From positions 184,747 to 248,746 of the forward strand of contig CAJTEN010000004.1 of the NCBI GenBank assembly GCA_910575245.1: a stretch of 64,000 nucleotides of DNA. The letters are read 5' to 3'. The stretch's first letter is position 1. Each line of letters starts with the position of its first letter. The notes beneath the pieces were generated by a model. The model was not told the DNA's origin and did no database searches. It saw only the letters and a list, made by a program, of their open reading frames with translations. Below, one piece after another: positions 17,517-26,874 of this stretch. The translations under genes were made by a program, and so were the position numbers. The stretch is from Clostridia bacterium (GTDB lineage: Bacteria; Bacillota; Clostridia; Lachnospirales; Lachnospiraceae).

Positions 17517-17600
17517 TGCTATTGAATATATTGTAAACGGAATTTCTAATATTGTTTACTACAGAAGTGTGGGATGGATGGCAGAATAATTGAAGCCAGG

Positions 17601-17653
17601 AAGCAGAAGAGAGCGGATGCGTGAGAAGGTATCCGCTCTCTTCTGCTTATTTC
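17601..17653. terminator. Strong hairpin terminator, 18-bp perfect stem
   Basis: AAGCAGAAGAGAGCGGAT (17601-17618) and ATCCGCTCTCTTCTGCTT (17631-17648) pair without mismatch and are followed by ATTTCT. It closes the AAA-ATPase-like gene. Confidence 0.8.
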
Positions 17654-17757
17654 TGGCATATTACAAAAAAAGTCGGATTCTCAGAAAAATAAAACATGGC
17701 GGATTGATGAGGAAAACAGATAGAATCTAAACAATATGAAAAGAGGGAGAATTATTT

Positions 17758-18024
17758 ATGAGACGTGAAGACGTCAATATCAGGGATCCTTATGTGCTGG
17801 TACATGACGGTAAATATTATCTGTACGGGACGAGGAGCGCAACCTGCTGGGGAGAGGCAGGCGGTTTCGGTTGTTATGTGAGTTAAGATTTACAGGGATT
17901 CGACGGTCCCAGTTTGATGAAGATGGAGGACGGAAGGTTATATTAGCTTCTTTCCAGCTGGAGCATGGCCGGATATGCGGTGGGTGTGGCTGTATCTGAT
18001 ACGGGAAGCATACATGGTTCCTGC
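17758..18024 (+). pseudogene. GH43 glycosidase N-terminal remnant
   Basis: An ATG with GAGGGAGA upstream begins MRREDVNIRDPYVLVHDGKY, the GH43 start with its catalytic-base Asp in NIRDPYVL. It runs to YVS and a TAA at 17884. After about 80 degraded bases another GH43 piece, GYAVGVAVSDTGSIHG, ends near 18020, where the sequence changes to GH78. GH43 enzymes act on xylan and arabinan side chains. A GH43 C-terminal fragment lies at 26632-26790, so head and tail of such a gene bracket the present cluster. Confidence 0.7.
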
Positions 18025-18392
18025 CCATGGGCGGATGCAGGAGTGGTGATCCCGTGGAACGTGTATCTGCATTATGGGAGCAAAACGCTGCTCGAGGAAT
18101 GTTATCCGGGCATGAAAGCATGGGTGGCTTGCGAACGGGCAAGAGAAGAGGCTGTCGGCGGACCGCATCTGATCAAAGAGGGATTTCATTTCGCAGACTG
18201 GCTGGCGCTGGACAATGCGGAACCGGGGCCTTTCGGAGCGACAGATCCGCTCTACATTGCCGGCGCCTGCTATTATAAAGGAGCGAAGTGTGTGGCGGAA
18301 GCAGCGAAGTGCCTTTTCGTGCGGAAGCGGAATTCGTGCTGGATGGGGAGAGACAGGTACTGGAGGCCGGCAGATATACTTTTGTCAGATGA
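18025..18392 (+). pseudogene. GH78 alpha-L-rhamnosidase remnant with internal deletion
   Basis: The frame gives WADAGVVIPWNVYLHYG through GFHFADWLALDNAEP and GACYYKGAKCVAEAAKC, which closely follows residues about 505-605 of the intact GH78 enzyme at 23506. Near base 18308 the frame changes to VPFRAEAEFVLDGERQVLEA and ends GRYTFVR at 18392, which resembles a GH78 C-terminus. The catalytic barrel's second half is therefore missing. The piece is fused to the GH43 remnant upstream. An exact hairpin CTTGCAGAAGC/GCTTCTGCAAG follows at 18432-18464. Confidence 0.7.
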
Positions 18393-18431
18393 TTTCTTAT
18401 GGTTAACGACATTAGAGATTTTGTTTTCGGG

Positions 18432-18464
18432 CTTGCAGAAGCTGCCGCATATGGCTTCTGCAAG
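18432..18464 (+). terminator. Hairpin after the GH43/GH78 remnant, possible old terminator
   Basis: CTTGCAGAAGC (18432-18442) pairs perfectly with GCTTCTGCAAG (18454-18464). There is no T-tract after it, so termination is uncertain. Confidence 0.4.
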
Positions 18465-18684
18465 AGCCGGAAACAGAATATTGTATGGATGTCGGAATCA
18501 GGCCGTATAATAAAAAATGTCGGATACAGCTAAAAAAACAACATTCAATAATGCAGGATGATTCTGTAACATAAATACATAAGATGCGGGAAACGGTTTC
18601 GGGGCACTTCCGAAGGAACCCGGCCGGAGGAAGGATAAGTTTCCTGCATGATCAAAAAATAATAAGAAGAAGGGAAGGAACAAA

Positions 18685-20124
18685 ATGAGTAATCAACCTA
18701 AGAAAAAAGGACTCAGTAAAGCATTTGTCTGGTTTCATGCCACATCTGTAAACGGCGGTGCGATGGCAATTGCGGCAACAATCGCTTCATACTTCACACT
18801 GTATGTGCAGGAAGAAATCGGAATTACGGCTGCACAGTTATCGGTTATCTTATTTATCTGTACTTTATGGGATGCGATCAACGATCCGATGATGGGTGTC
18901 ATCTGTGATACGATGAACCCCAGATGGGGACGTTACCGTACCTGGTTTACCTTTACACCGATATTCCTGTTGGTGGATATGTTCCTGTTATTCAGCAATC
19001 CGGGATTTATTCAGGGAAGCGCTACGACGAAATGTATCTATGTATGCGTTACATACATGTTCTATGGTATGATCGTGACTGCGTATACGATGCCGCAGAT
19101 GGCGATTCTGCCGGCAATGACCCTGGACGATCAGGAGCGCAACGATGTGGTTGCAAAGGGAGCAGGTGTCTGTGCACTGATGTTCACGATCGCATCTACA
19201 TTCTCTACACAGCTGGTACAGATTTTCGGAAATTACCGGAACCTGATGTGTACTTACGCGGTTTTCGCAATTATCTCCTTCTGGGGATTGTATAAGACAT
19301 CAGAAGAGCGCTATGTAACACCGAAGGCAGCAGGTGAGGGCGGCCTGAAACAGTTGGTATATGTATTCCGTCATAAGGAGATCTGGCCTGTAATGCTTGT
19401 ATGGTGCCTGGCTTCCATTTCCTACGGCTTTATGTTTACATCCTCTGTATACTATGCACAGTATATTCTGGCAGGACAGAGAGTAGACTTTGCAACGATG
19501 GATGAGGCGACAATCGGAGCTACCATCGGCGGAACGATCTCCACCTATATGGGCTTCATCTCCATGGGTGCATTGTTCTCCATGATGGTGCTGATGCCGA
19601 TATTCCTGAAGAAATTCAAGACCGGTTATAAGTCGTTGATCGTATCTCAGATTCTGACGGTTGTCTGCTATCTGGTTCTATATTTCACAGGACGTATGAA
19701 CTTTATGTACTGCTGTGTACTGTCCTTTATTGCAACATTGGTAGGCGCTATGGTTAACGCCCTGGTGAATGTACTCGTAAATGATACGATTGATTTTATC
19801 ATACTGAAGGAAGGCAAACAGCTGAACGGTGTGATCTCTTCTGTGAAGGGATTTGCCCAGAAGTGCGGTACGACAGTGGTAAGCTCCGGCATGCTGGCAA
19901 TCCTGGCGATCTGCGGTTTCGATGCACAGTCAGGGCCTTTCGGACAATCTGAGACTGCTGTTATGGGTACGAATATGGTTCGTTTCCTGATACCGGCAAT
20001 CGTGTCGGCTGTGATCCTTGTGATCATGATCTTCTATCCGCTGAAGAAATACTTCCCGGAGATCGCTGAGATGAAGGCGAAGATGGCAGCGGAGCATGCC
20101 GCAAATGAGGGGAATGCTCAGTAG
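18685..20124 (+). CDS. GPH-family sugar/glycoside cation symporter
   Basis: A 479-residue transporter with 12 predicted membrane segments. It has the GPH signature in the first half (LWDAINDPMMGVICD near residue 75, then NPRWGRYRTWF) and FIATLVGAMVNALVNVLVND in the second. It imports glycosides with Na+ or H+. It sits amid GH3 and GH78 genes and next to a convergent AraC regulator, so a rhamnoside or other plant glycoside is a likely substrate; this is inferred from position. GGGAAGGAAC precedes the ATG. Confidence 0.9.
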   Translation: MSNQPKKKGLSKAFVWFHATSVNGGAMAIAATIASYFTLYVQEEIGITAAQLSVILFICTLWDAINDPMMGVICDTMNPRWGRYRTWFTFTPIFLLVDMFLLFSNPGFIQGSATTKCIYVCVTYMFYGMIVTAYTMPQMAILPAMTLDDQERNDVVAKGAGVCALMFTIASTFSTQLVQIFGNYRNLMCTYAVFAIISFWGLYKTSEERYVTPKAAGEGGLKQLVYVFRHKEIWPVMLVWCLASISYGFMFTSSVYYAQYILAGQRVDFATMDEATIGATIGGTISTYMGFISMGALFSMMVLMPIFLKKFKTGYKSLIVSQILTVVCYLVLYFTGRMNFMYCCVLSFIATLVGAMVNALVNVLVNDTIDFIILKEGKQLNGVISSVKGFAQKCGTTVVSSGMLAILAICGFDAQSGPFGQSETAVMGTNMVRFLIPAIVSAVILVIMIFYPLKKYFPEIAEMKAKMAAEHAANEGNAQ

Positions 20125-20241
20125 GCAGACGGATATGATCTGTGATATTCGAAGAGAAGGTAAAATAACTATATGGAAAAGCAACGGGAGGATATTCTGC
20201 AGGGAGGCGTGAGGCGGCAGGATATCCTCCTGCTGTATGAA

Positions 20242-20258
20242 AGCCGGGTGCGCCGGCT
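20242..20258 (-). terminator. Possible terminator of the AraC-type gene
   Basis: AGCCGG (20242-20247) and CCGGCT (20253-20258). Read on the minus strand it is followed by TTTC. Next to it a plus-strand inverted repeat GGAGGATAT/ATATCCTCC (20187-20230) may serve the transporter gene. Both lack long T-tracts. Confidence 0.35.
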
Positions 20259-20287
20259 ATTTCAGAATACATGTTGGCCGTGCCCCT

Positions 20288-21406
20288 CTATGCAAAAGGG
20301 ACAAACGGTTCGTCTGTTTCGGCATGATTCTTCCGGTATTCCTGCGGGGACATCTTATAGGCGGAGCGGAATACCCGGGAGAAATGATCGGCAGAGTTAT
20401 AGCCGACCTGCTCCGCAATCTCGCTCACTTTCATATTTGTGTTCGTCAGGTAGCTGACTGCGTCGGCCATGCGGAGCTGTTTAATCAGCTCTGTAAAATT
20501 GTAGCCGGTGTTCTGCTTGATCAGAGTGCTCAGATGCGGCTCACTGTAATGGAAGAACTGTGCCAGCGAAGATAACGTCAGTGTCTGGTAGTTGTGCTGG
20601 ATATACTGCAGGACCAGTGAGAAATCGGAACCCATCTGATAGTTGTAGAACTGCAGGGTCTCACTGTAGCCTCGCAGCAGTGTGGAGAACAGCAGATTGA
20701 TCCAGCTGATGCAGCTCACATTGCTGTAAGAATCATTCTTGTGGCATTCCCCCAGTGCATTACGGATGATCGTCTTGATCCAGTCAGTGCTCTTTGCAAA
20801 AAACAGCAGATAGTTAGGATGGGAGTCTCCCTGTAGAATGGTGCGGAAAAAGTGTGACAACAGATCCTTCTGCGACAAAAGCGAAAAGAAGGAAGTGTTG
20901 AAGGTACTCTTCCTGAGCATAATACAGTATATGGTAGATTCATTATCGATATGCAAATCATGCATGGAGCCGGGCGCTATAATGCATAATTCTCCCTCTC
21001 TAAGGGTTCTGGCCTCCTTCTCGAAATAGAAAGTACAGTTTCCGGAAGAGACGAAATTGATCTCAAAATAATTATGTATATGCAGGAAAGGACGTGTATA
21101 TCTGGGATGACGAATGATAAAAGCGTCCCTTTCTGTGGGAATGATAGAAGATTCTATGACATTAGGGGAGAGTTTTAATTCGGGGGTCAATGTCAGAACC
21201 ATATCGTCCAGAATTTCCTCAAACTTCTCGTCCGGCATGCGGCCGAATATGTTATGTTCCGGGGTGTCGGACGGGTATTGCTCAGAAAGCATGCCGCGGC
21301 GTTTCAGGTAATCGACCATCTCAGGAAACTGCATGCCGCTTCCGCTTCTTAAGTAATGTTCTTTTAAGTGACGCTGAAACTCTCCGTAAGTGATATAATA
21401 TGCCAT
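20288..21406 (-). CDS. AraC-family transcriptional regulator with cupin sensor domain
   Basis: A 372-residue regulator. Residues about 85-175 form a cupin-like effector domain (RPFLHIHNYFEINFV, then GELCIIAPGSMHDL). Residues about 265-365 carry the AraC double helix-turn-helix (LSSLAQFFHYSEPHLSTLIK, then VSEIAEQVGYNSADHFSRVF). It probably senses a sugar and activates the neighbouring glycosidase and GPH genes. It is convergent with the transporter and divergent from the GH3 gene at 21713, with a 306-base promoter region between. Confidence 0.9.
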   Translation of the reverse strand: MAYYITYGEFQRHLKEHYLRSGSGMQFPEMVDYLKRRGMLSEQYPSDTPEHNIFGRMPDEKFEEILDDMVLTLTPELKLSPNVIESSIIPTERDAFIIRHPRYTRPFLHIHNYFEINFVSSGNCTFYFEKEARTLREGELCIIAPGSMHDLHIDNESTIYCIMLRKSTFNTSFFSLLSQKDLLSHFFRTILQGDSHPNYLLFFAKSTDWIKTIIRNALGECHKNDSYSNVSCISWINLLFSTLLRGYSETLQFYNYQMGSDFSLVLQYIQHNYQTLTLSSLAQFFHYSEPHLSTLIKQNTGYNFTELIKQLRMADAVSYLTNTNMKVSEIAEQVGYNSADHFSRVFRSAYKMSPQEYRKNHAETDEPFVPFA

Positions 21407-21712
21407 GGAATGCTCCTTTGCAGACTTTATTCTGAATGTATTCCGTCATTATAACAGTAAAGAAAAGAGTTTGCAAGGAAGTAATGGACTGCTTGTTACG
21501 CTTTTTTTACGTGTAAAAATGTCATTTCTAATTATGAAAGCGGACGGCATGTATTTGTGCTTGAGAAGACATGGGAATAAGCATGAAAAAATGTCGGGTA
21601 ACTCAAAAGAATCTACATGGTAATTGAATCGGGAATTGCTAGACTAATACTATAAAATGAAAAATTTCCGAATCACAACATCAAATATGAAGAACAGCAG
21701 GAGGGAAAAGGC
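21407..21712. promoter_or_regulatory. Divergent promoter region between araC-type gene and GH3
   Basis: No gene seen. TTGAAT (21624-21629), an 18-base spacer and TACTAT (21648-21653) form a plausible promoter for the GH3-GH78 unit. The region is AT-rich and is the most likely place for AraC-type binding, but no clear repeated site was found. Confidence 0.45.
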
Positions 21713-23422
21713 ATGATAGATTTGAAAGCGAATCCGTTTTTTTTGGATGAAGAGAAGGAGAACTGGGTAACTAAGACGCTTGCATCATTGAGCGAGGAAG
21801 AGAAGATTGGACAGATGTTCTGTCCGATCGGCGGTAACACTACGGAGGATTATCTGCAGGGATTTCTGGAAGAATTCAAACCCGGTGCAATGCTGTACCG
21901 TCCGATGCCTGCGGCTAACGTGCAGCGGACGCATCGTTTCATACAGGCACATTCCAGAGTACCGATGCTGTTCGGTGCGAATCTGGAATCAGGCGGAAAC
22001 GGGATCTGTGCGGACGGCACCTATTTCGCAAGGCCTATGGGGGTGGCGGCCACGGATGATCCGGTCAATGCATACCGTCTGGGCGCCATAGCGGGCAAAG
22101 AAGCGAGCGCGGTCGGCTGTAACTGGGCTTTTGCCCCGATCTGCGACCTGGATTTGAATTTCCGCAATCCCATCACCAATGTCCGCACCTTCGGCAGTGA
22201 TCAGGAGAGAATCATCCGTTTTGTCAAAGAACAGTTAAAGGGGCTTAAAGATAACGGTGTAGCGGCGGCAGTCAAACATTTTCCGGGGGACGGTGTGGAC
22301 GAGAGAGATCAGCATCTGGTGGCTACGGTCAACAGTCTCTCCGTGGAGGAGTATGACAGGACTTACGGGGAAATCTGGCAGGAAGTTGTCAATGCAGGAA
22401 CGCTCTCTGTCATGGTAGGACATATTCTGCAGCCTGCTTACAGCCGGTATTTTAATCCGGAACTGAAGGATGAGGAAATCCTTCCCGCTACCTTGTCTAA
22501 AGAACTGCTGCAGGGGCTTCTGCGCGGTAAACTTGGATTTAACGGAATGATCGTCACCGATGCGACGCCGATGGTGGGATTTACGGCATCCATGAAGCGT
22601 TCTGAGGCCATTCCGGCAGCGATCGCGGCGGGTTGTGACATGATCCTTTTCAATAAGGATATCAGAGAGGATTATCGGTTTGTAAAAGAGGCGCTCGCAG
22701 ACGGAAGCCTGACGATGGAGAGGGTGGACGAAGCGGTTACCAGGATTCTTGCCATGAAAGCGGCTATGGGGCTTCCGGAGCAGCAGACGGCAGGGACAAT
22801 CGTGCCGGATGAAGAAGCGCTTGCCGTGGTAGGCTGCAAGGAGCACAGAGCATGGACGAAGGCCTGCGCGGATCAGGCCGTGACGCTGGTGAAAGACACC
22901 CAGAAGCTGCTTCCTATCTCTCCGGAGAAATATAAGAGAATCCGTCTGTATTTGCTGGAAGACCGCATTGGCGGCGGATTCAAGGACGGAGACGGCGCCA
23001 TCGGCAAGGTGAAAGAGAAACTGGAGAAAGAGGGATTCGAGGTTACGCTTTTTGATTATACGAAGCCGGATTTCCATGAGATGTTTGAGGGCGGCGTGGA
23101 AGATATTAAGAGTAAGTTTGACCTGGCTGTCTATGTGGCATGCCTGGATACGGCCAGCAACCAGTCCGTGAGAAGAATCGACTGGGTACATCTGATGGCG
23201 GCGGATGCACCGTGGTTTTTGAAGGATGTGCCGGCTCTGTTTATTTCTGTCGCCAATCCATATCATCTTATGGATGTGCCGATGGCCAGAACTTTTATCA
23301 ATGCGTATACGCCGAGTGAGGAAGTGATCGGCCAGGTGGTGGAGAAAATCATGGGAAGATCGGCGTTTCAGGGTGTGAATCCGGTGGATCCGTTCTGCGG
23401 AGTCTGGGGCGCGGAGTTCTGA
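21713..23422 (+). CDS. GH3 glycoside hydrolase, beta-N-acetylhexosaminidase-like
   Basis: A 569-residue GH3 enzyme in normal domain order. The barrel has KHFPGDGVDERDQH at about residue 188-201 and MIVTDAT near 278, with the predicted nucleophile Asp. A second domain from about residue 370 starts with DQAVTLVKDTQKLLPI. The KHFPG[D/H]G motif is the mark of NagZ-type enzymes, but here the usual Asp-Ser-His becomes Asp-Gln-His and a C-domain is present, so the substrate may differ. No signal peptide. It is followed after 83 bases by the GH78 gene in the same direction. Confidence 0.85.
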   Translation: MIDLKANPFFLDEEKENWVTKTLASLSEEEKIGQMFCPIGGNTTEDYLQGFLEEFKPGAMLYRPMPAANVQRTHRFIQAHSRVPMLFGANLESGGNGICADGTYFARPMGVAATDDPVNAYRLGAIAGKEASAVGCNWAFAPICDLDLNFRNPITNVRTFGSDQERIIRFVKEQLKGLKDNGVAAAVKHFPGDGVDERDQHLVATVNSLSVEEYDRTYGEIWQEVVNAGTLSVMVGHILQPAYSRYFNPELKDEEILPATLSKELLQGLLRGKLGFNGMIVTDATPMVGFTASMKRSEAIPAAIAAGCDMILFNKDIREDYRFVKEALADGSLTMERVDEAVTRILAMKAAMGLPEQQTAGTIVPDEEALAVVGCKEHRAWTKACADQAVTLVKDTQKLLPISPEKYKRIRLYLLEDRIGGGFKDGDGAIGKVKEKLEKEGFEVTLFDYTKPDFHEMFEGGVEDIKSKFDLAVYVACLDTASNQSVRRIDWVHLMAADAPWFLKDVPALFISVANPYHLMDVPMARTFINAYTPSEEVIGQVVEKIMGRSAFQGVNPVDPFCGVWGAEF

Positions 23423-23505
23423 GGACATTCCGCAGGACTGGAGGCGTAAGTTTACATCGTTAACGGCAGAATGAATAGTAAAGAATAATTTGAGTGAGGT
23501 ATGGC

Positions 23506-26244
23506 ATGAGAATAACGGGTTTAAAGACAAATCACCTGACAAATCCGCTGGGATATGAGATTAAGAAACCCAGAGTATCGTTTCAGGTGACGGACACGGA
23601 GGCGAAGAAGCCGGAGGCTATCCGGATCGTGGCGGCGCTGGATGAAGATTTCGAAGAAATTGTCTATGATTCCGGGAGATCTGCCAGGATTCAGATGATT
23701 GGGACAAATCTGCAGATTGCACCAAAGCCGCGCACCGGATATTACTGGAAAGCGGAGGTCTGGGGCGATAACGGAGAGTATGCGGTAAGTGATGCAGCGT
23801 GGTTTGAGACGGCTAAAATGGAGGAAGCCTGGGAAGGCAAATGGATCGGTACCGGTAGACCAGAGAGCGGAAATCCGGTGTTGGTGAAGGAATTTACAGC
23901 TAAGAAGGATTATAAGAGTGCCAGAATCTATGTTACGGGTCTGGGGCTGTATGAGATGTATCTGGACGGGAAGCGGGTAGGAAATGAGTATCTGACGCCG
24001 GGATGTACGGATTATAATCAGTGGATCCAGTACCAGACGTATGAAGTGGAGATTAAGAGGGGCGCCCACAGGCTGGAGGTATCTCTGGCGGACGGATGGT
24101 ATATGGGAAGATTTGGCCTTGACCATGCGGAGAATAATTACGGCGACCGGCACAAGATGATACTGGAACTGGTGATGCAGGACGGAGAGGGTGGCGAAGA
24201 TAAGATCGTCTCGGACGAGTCCTGGGAGGCGGAAACAGGCGGTGTGGTGTCCGGCAATATTTATGACGGTGAGGTCTATGCACCCGGTCCGAATCCGTCT
24301 GCCCGTCACGGGGTGGAGCTTCTGGATGGTCCGACGCAGCGTCTTACGGCGAGATACGGACAGCCTGTGGTGATCAAGGAAGAGCTCAGTCCGGTTGGGA
24401 TTATTCATACACCGGCCGGTGAGACGGTCATCGATATGGGGCAGAATATGGCTGGTTTCCTGCGGTTCTATGCGGATGAGCCCAAGGGTACCAGGATTTA
24501 TATGCAGTTTGGCGAAGTGCTGCAGGACGGCAATTTCTATCGCGGCAATCTGCGTACCGCGAAGGCGGAGTTTACTTATATCTCCGATGGAAATGCCGGA
24601 TATGTACAGCCCCATTTTACCTATTATGGATTCCGGTATGTGAAGGTGGAGGGCTTTACGGAGGAACCGGCCCTGGACCGGTTTACGGGCTGCGTGCTTT
24701 ACAGTGACCTGGAGCGGACGGGGTGGGTCTCTACCAGCCATGAGAAGGCCAATAAGCTGATTCAGAATGCTCTGTGGGGACAGAAATGTAATTATGTGGA
24801 CATTCCCACAGACTGCCCTCAGAGAGACGAGAGGATGGGATGGACGGCGGATACCCAGGTATTTTCAGGCACGGCGTGTTTCAATATGGACAGCTATAAT
24901 TTCCTGCGCAAGTTCTGCCATGATCTCTATGAGACACAGAAGGAGTTGGGGCATGTGACTTCGGTGATACCGGCTTTCCATGAGAACGGCCCGACCTGTT
25001 CTGTGTGGGGAGATGCGGCCACGATTATCCCCTGGAATCTCTATCTGTATTACGGAGATGTATCCATCCTGGAAGAGCAGTTCGAGAGCATGAGACAGTG
25101 GGTTGATTATATTAAGGGAATCGACGAGGAGAACGGCGGCAGGCGTTTCTGGGATGTGGGATTCCACTTCGGGGACTGGCTGGCGCTGGACGGCGAAGGG
25201 GATGACGGCTTTAAGGGTTCCACCGAGGACGGGTACATCGCCACGGCATATTATTATCATTCTGCGAAGATTGTGGCAAAGGCAGCAGAGATTCTGGGAA
25301 AAGACAGGGAGACTACGTATTACGGGAAACTGGCACAAGAGATCCGGGAAGCCCTGCAGGCGGAATATTTCACGGCCAACGGCCGTCTTGCCCTGACCAC
25401 CCAGACCGCCTATGCGGTGGCGCTGTATATGGATTTCGCGCCGGAGGGCAGTAAGGAGCGGGTTGCACAGTTCCTGAAAGAAAAGCTGAAAATCAATAAG
25501 GGATATTTGAAGACAGGATTCGTGGGAACGTATATCCTGAATAAAGTCCTGTCGGATTACGGCAATAACGAACTGGCATATAAGCTTCTTCTGAATGAAG
25601 AATGCCCAAGCTGGCTATACGCGGTCAATATGGGCGCGACCACGATCTGGGAGAGATGGAACTCTATCCTGCCCGACGGAAAAATCAGCGGTACGGAGAT
25701 GAATTCCCTGAACCACTATTCTTACGGCAGCGTGGTGGAATGGATGTACCGGAATATGGCGGGACTTCATGTGGAAGAGGAACATCCCGGATTCACCCAT
25801 GTCACGATTGCGCCGCAGCCGGATTACCGTATTAAGCAGTGTGACATGAAATATCAGTCCATTGCAGGGACTTACGAAATCAGCTGGCAAGTGGAGACGG
25901 GCGGTGCGTTTTATTTGAAAGTGACGGTACCTTTCGGGGCGTCTGCGAAGATCGTGCTGCCCAATACGACGAGAGAGCCGGAAGAGGTGGAAGCGGGCGT
26001 TCATGTTTATTCTTACATGCCTGAGACGCCTATAATCAAAATATATTCTTCCGCTTCGCCTTTTTGTGAACTTCTGGAGAATCCGAAGACACTGGCTGTG
26101 GTGGAGCGCTTCATACCGGAATGGCAGGCTGTGCCGGGCGGTATGCATGATATGACGGTGGAGATGCTGAAAGGTACACCCTTTGTGGATTTGACAGGAG
26201 AGCAGACGGAAGCATTCAATGCGGAGCTTAGCAATTGCCAATAG
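23506..26244 (+). CDS. GH78 alpha-L-rhamnosidase
   Basis: About 912 residues. N-terminal beta domains (an Ig-like domain, then the rhamnosidase N domain with VTGLGLYEMYLDGKRVG near 143 and GQNMAGFLR near 315) precede the six-hairpin barrel. The barrel has DCPQRDERMGWTADTQ near residue 433 with the catalytic acid, and SLNHYSYGSVVEW near 733 before the C-terminal sandwich. It removes L-rhamnose from plant glycosides or pectin. It is intracellular, as no signal peptide is seen. TGAGGT is 5 bases before the ATG at 23506, better placed than the GTG at 23494. It probably shares a transcript with the GH3 gene. Confidence 0.92.
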   Translation: MRITGLKTNHLTNPLGYEIKKPRVSFQVTDTEAKKPEAIRIVAALDEDFEEIVYDSGRSARIQMIGTNLQIAPKPRTGYYWKAEVWGDNGEYAVSDAAWFETAKMEEAWEGKWIGTGRPESGNPVLVKEFTAKKDYKSARIYVTGLGLYEMYLDGKRVGNEYLTPGCTDYNQWIQYQTYEVEIKRGAHRLEVSLADGWYMGRFGLDHAENNYGDRHKMILELVMQDGEGGEDKIVSDESWEAETGGVVSGNIYDGEVYAPGPNPSARHGVELLDGPTQRLTARYGQPVVIKEELSPVGIIHTPAGETVIDMGQNMAGFLRFYADEPKGTRIYMQFGEVLQDGNFYRGNLRTAKAEFTYISDGNAGYVQPHFTYYGFRYVKVEGFTEEPALDRFTGCVLYSDLERTGWVSTSHEKANKLIQNALWGQKCNYVDIPTDCPQRDERMGWTADTQVFSGTACFNMDSYNFLRKFCHDLYETQKELGHVTSVIPAFHENGPTCSVWGDAATIIPWNLYLYYGDVSILEEQFESMRQWVDYIKGIDEENGGRRFWDVGFHFGDWLALDGEGDDGFKGSTEDGYIATAYYYHSAKIVAKAAEILGKDRETTYYGKLAQEIREALQAEYFTANGRLALTTQTAYAVALYMDFAPEGSKERVAQFLKEKLKINKGYLKTGFVGTYILNKVLSDYGNNELAYKLLLNEECPSWLYAVNMGATTIWERWNSILPDGKISGTEMNSLNHYSYGSVVEWMYRNMAGLHVEEEHPGFTHVTIAPQPDYRIKQCDMKYQSIAGTYEISWQVETGGAFYLKVTVPFGASAKIVLPNTTREPEEVEAGVHVYSYMPETPIIKIYSSASPFCELLENPKTLAVVERFIPEWQAVPGGMHDMTVEMLKGTPFVDLTGEQTEAFNAELSNCQ

Positions 26245-26367
26245 TAGTAATAACCATCTGCCTCTACCAGCGCGTCCCTAAAGCATACCGCCTGTACGCC
26301 TGCCAGATTCCCACCGTTACTTGCTGCACTGAACGTACACGTGCCATGCAGCTCGTCTGCATACCAT

Positions 26368-26560
26368 TTACTCTCCCAATTTCCTGTTCAGCCAGTTGAC
26401 AAACAACTCCTTCCACTGTGTCACCGCTGAAAGATCCGGCGGCATCATTCCCGGAATCGGCGGTGCCGGCTGCGGCCTGCACCCGCCGAAGCCATGTCCT
26501 CCATACGGGAAAACATGCAGTTCACAAGGCACCTTATAAAGCGCCTTATATGTTCCTTGA
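26368..26560 (-). pseudogene. Alpha/beta-hydrolase esterase C-terminal remnant (minus strand)
   Basis: The minus strand reads YKVPCELHVFPYGGHGFGG, the C-terminal histidine block of acetyl-xylan-esterase-like hydrolases, and then WKELFVNWLNRKLGE before a stop at 26368. There is no N-terminal half upstream on this strand. The missing half appears on the opposite strand directly beside it (26555-26630). Confidence 0.6.
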
Positions 26561-26630
26561 CCTACAGCGTGCGATCCGTTTCCTGAGATTTCACGCTGAG
26601 GAATACGGATTTGATCCGGATCAGATCGAT
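26555..26630 (+). pseudogene. Alpha/beta-hydrolase esterase internal remnant (plus strand)
   Basis: The plus strand reads MFLDLQRAIRFLRFHAEEYG, then FDPDQI, the helix before the nucleophile elbow in acetyl-xylan-esterase-like hydrolases. The GxSxG elbow is absent. It abuts the minus-strand C-terminal piece head to head. Confidence 0.55.
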
Positions 26631-26631
26631 C

Positions 26632-26790
26632 CGGGAGACGGAACTTGCCCAAACTAACGGTGAAAGTGTACAATGGAATGATAAGGATAATACGTCTATT
26701 GCGGACTATGTATGGCTGCCAATTCGGTCCGAAGGTGAAAAACCGATTATCGAATGGAAAGATTCATGGAAACTGGAAGATTATGAATAA
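26632..26790 (+). pseudogene. GH43 glycosidase C-terminal remnant
   Basis: The frame ending at TAA 26788-26790 reads NDKDNTSIADYVWLPIRSEG, then KPIIEWKDSWKLEDYE. This is the typical C-terminus of GH43 beta-xylosidase-like enzymes. No start or catalytic part is present. It could be the tail that belongs with the GH43 head at 17758, 8.8 kb upstream. Confidence 0.65.
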
Positions 26791-26874
26791 ATGAATCGGT
26801 GAGAGTCCCGATACGGCGGATAACAGCGGTGAATGCACAGGAAAAACCAAGAAGCAGAAGGGGAGAGAACGTAA

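Noticed and set aside
22235..24741. Long minus-strand open frames opposite GH3 and GH78
   Set aside because: Composition typical of antisense frames in GC-balanced genes; no start signals or domains.
26795..26860. Possible cobalamin-type riboswitch (GGTGAGAGTCCCGATACGG)
   Set aside because: Only a loose resemblance to the B12-box surroundings. No conserved core or expression platform was found, and the downstream gene is a GH78 enzyme.
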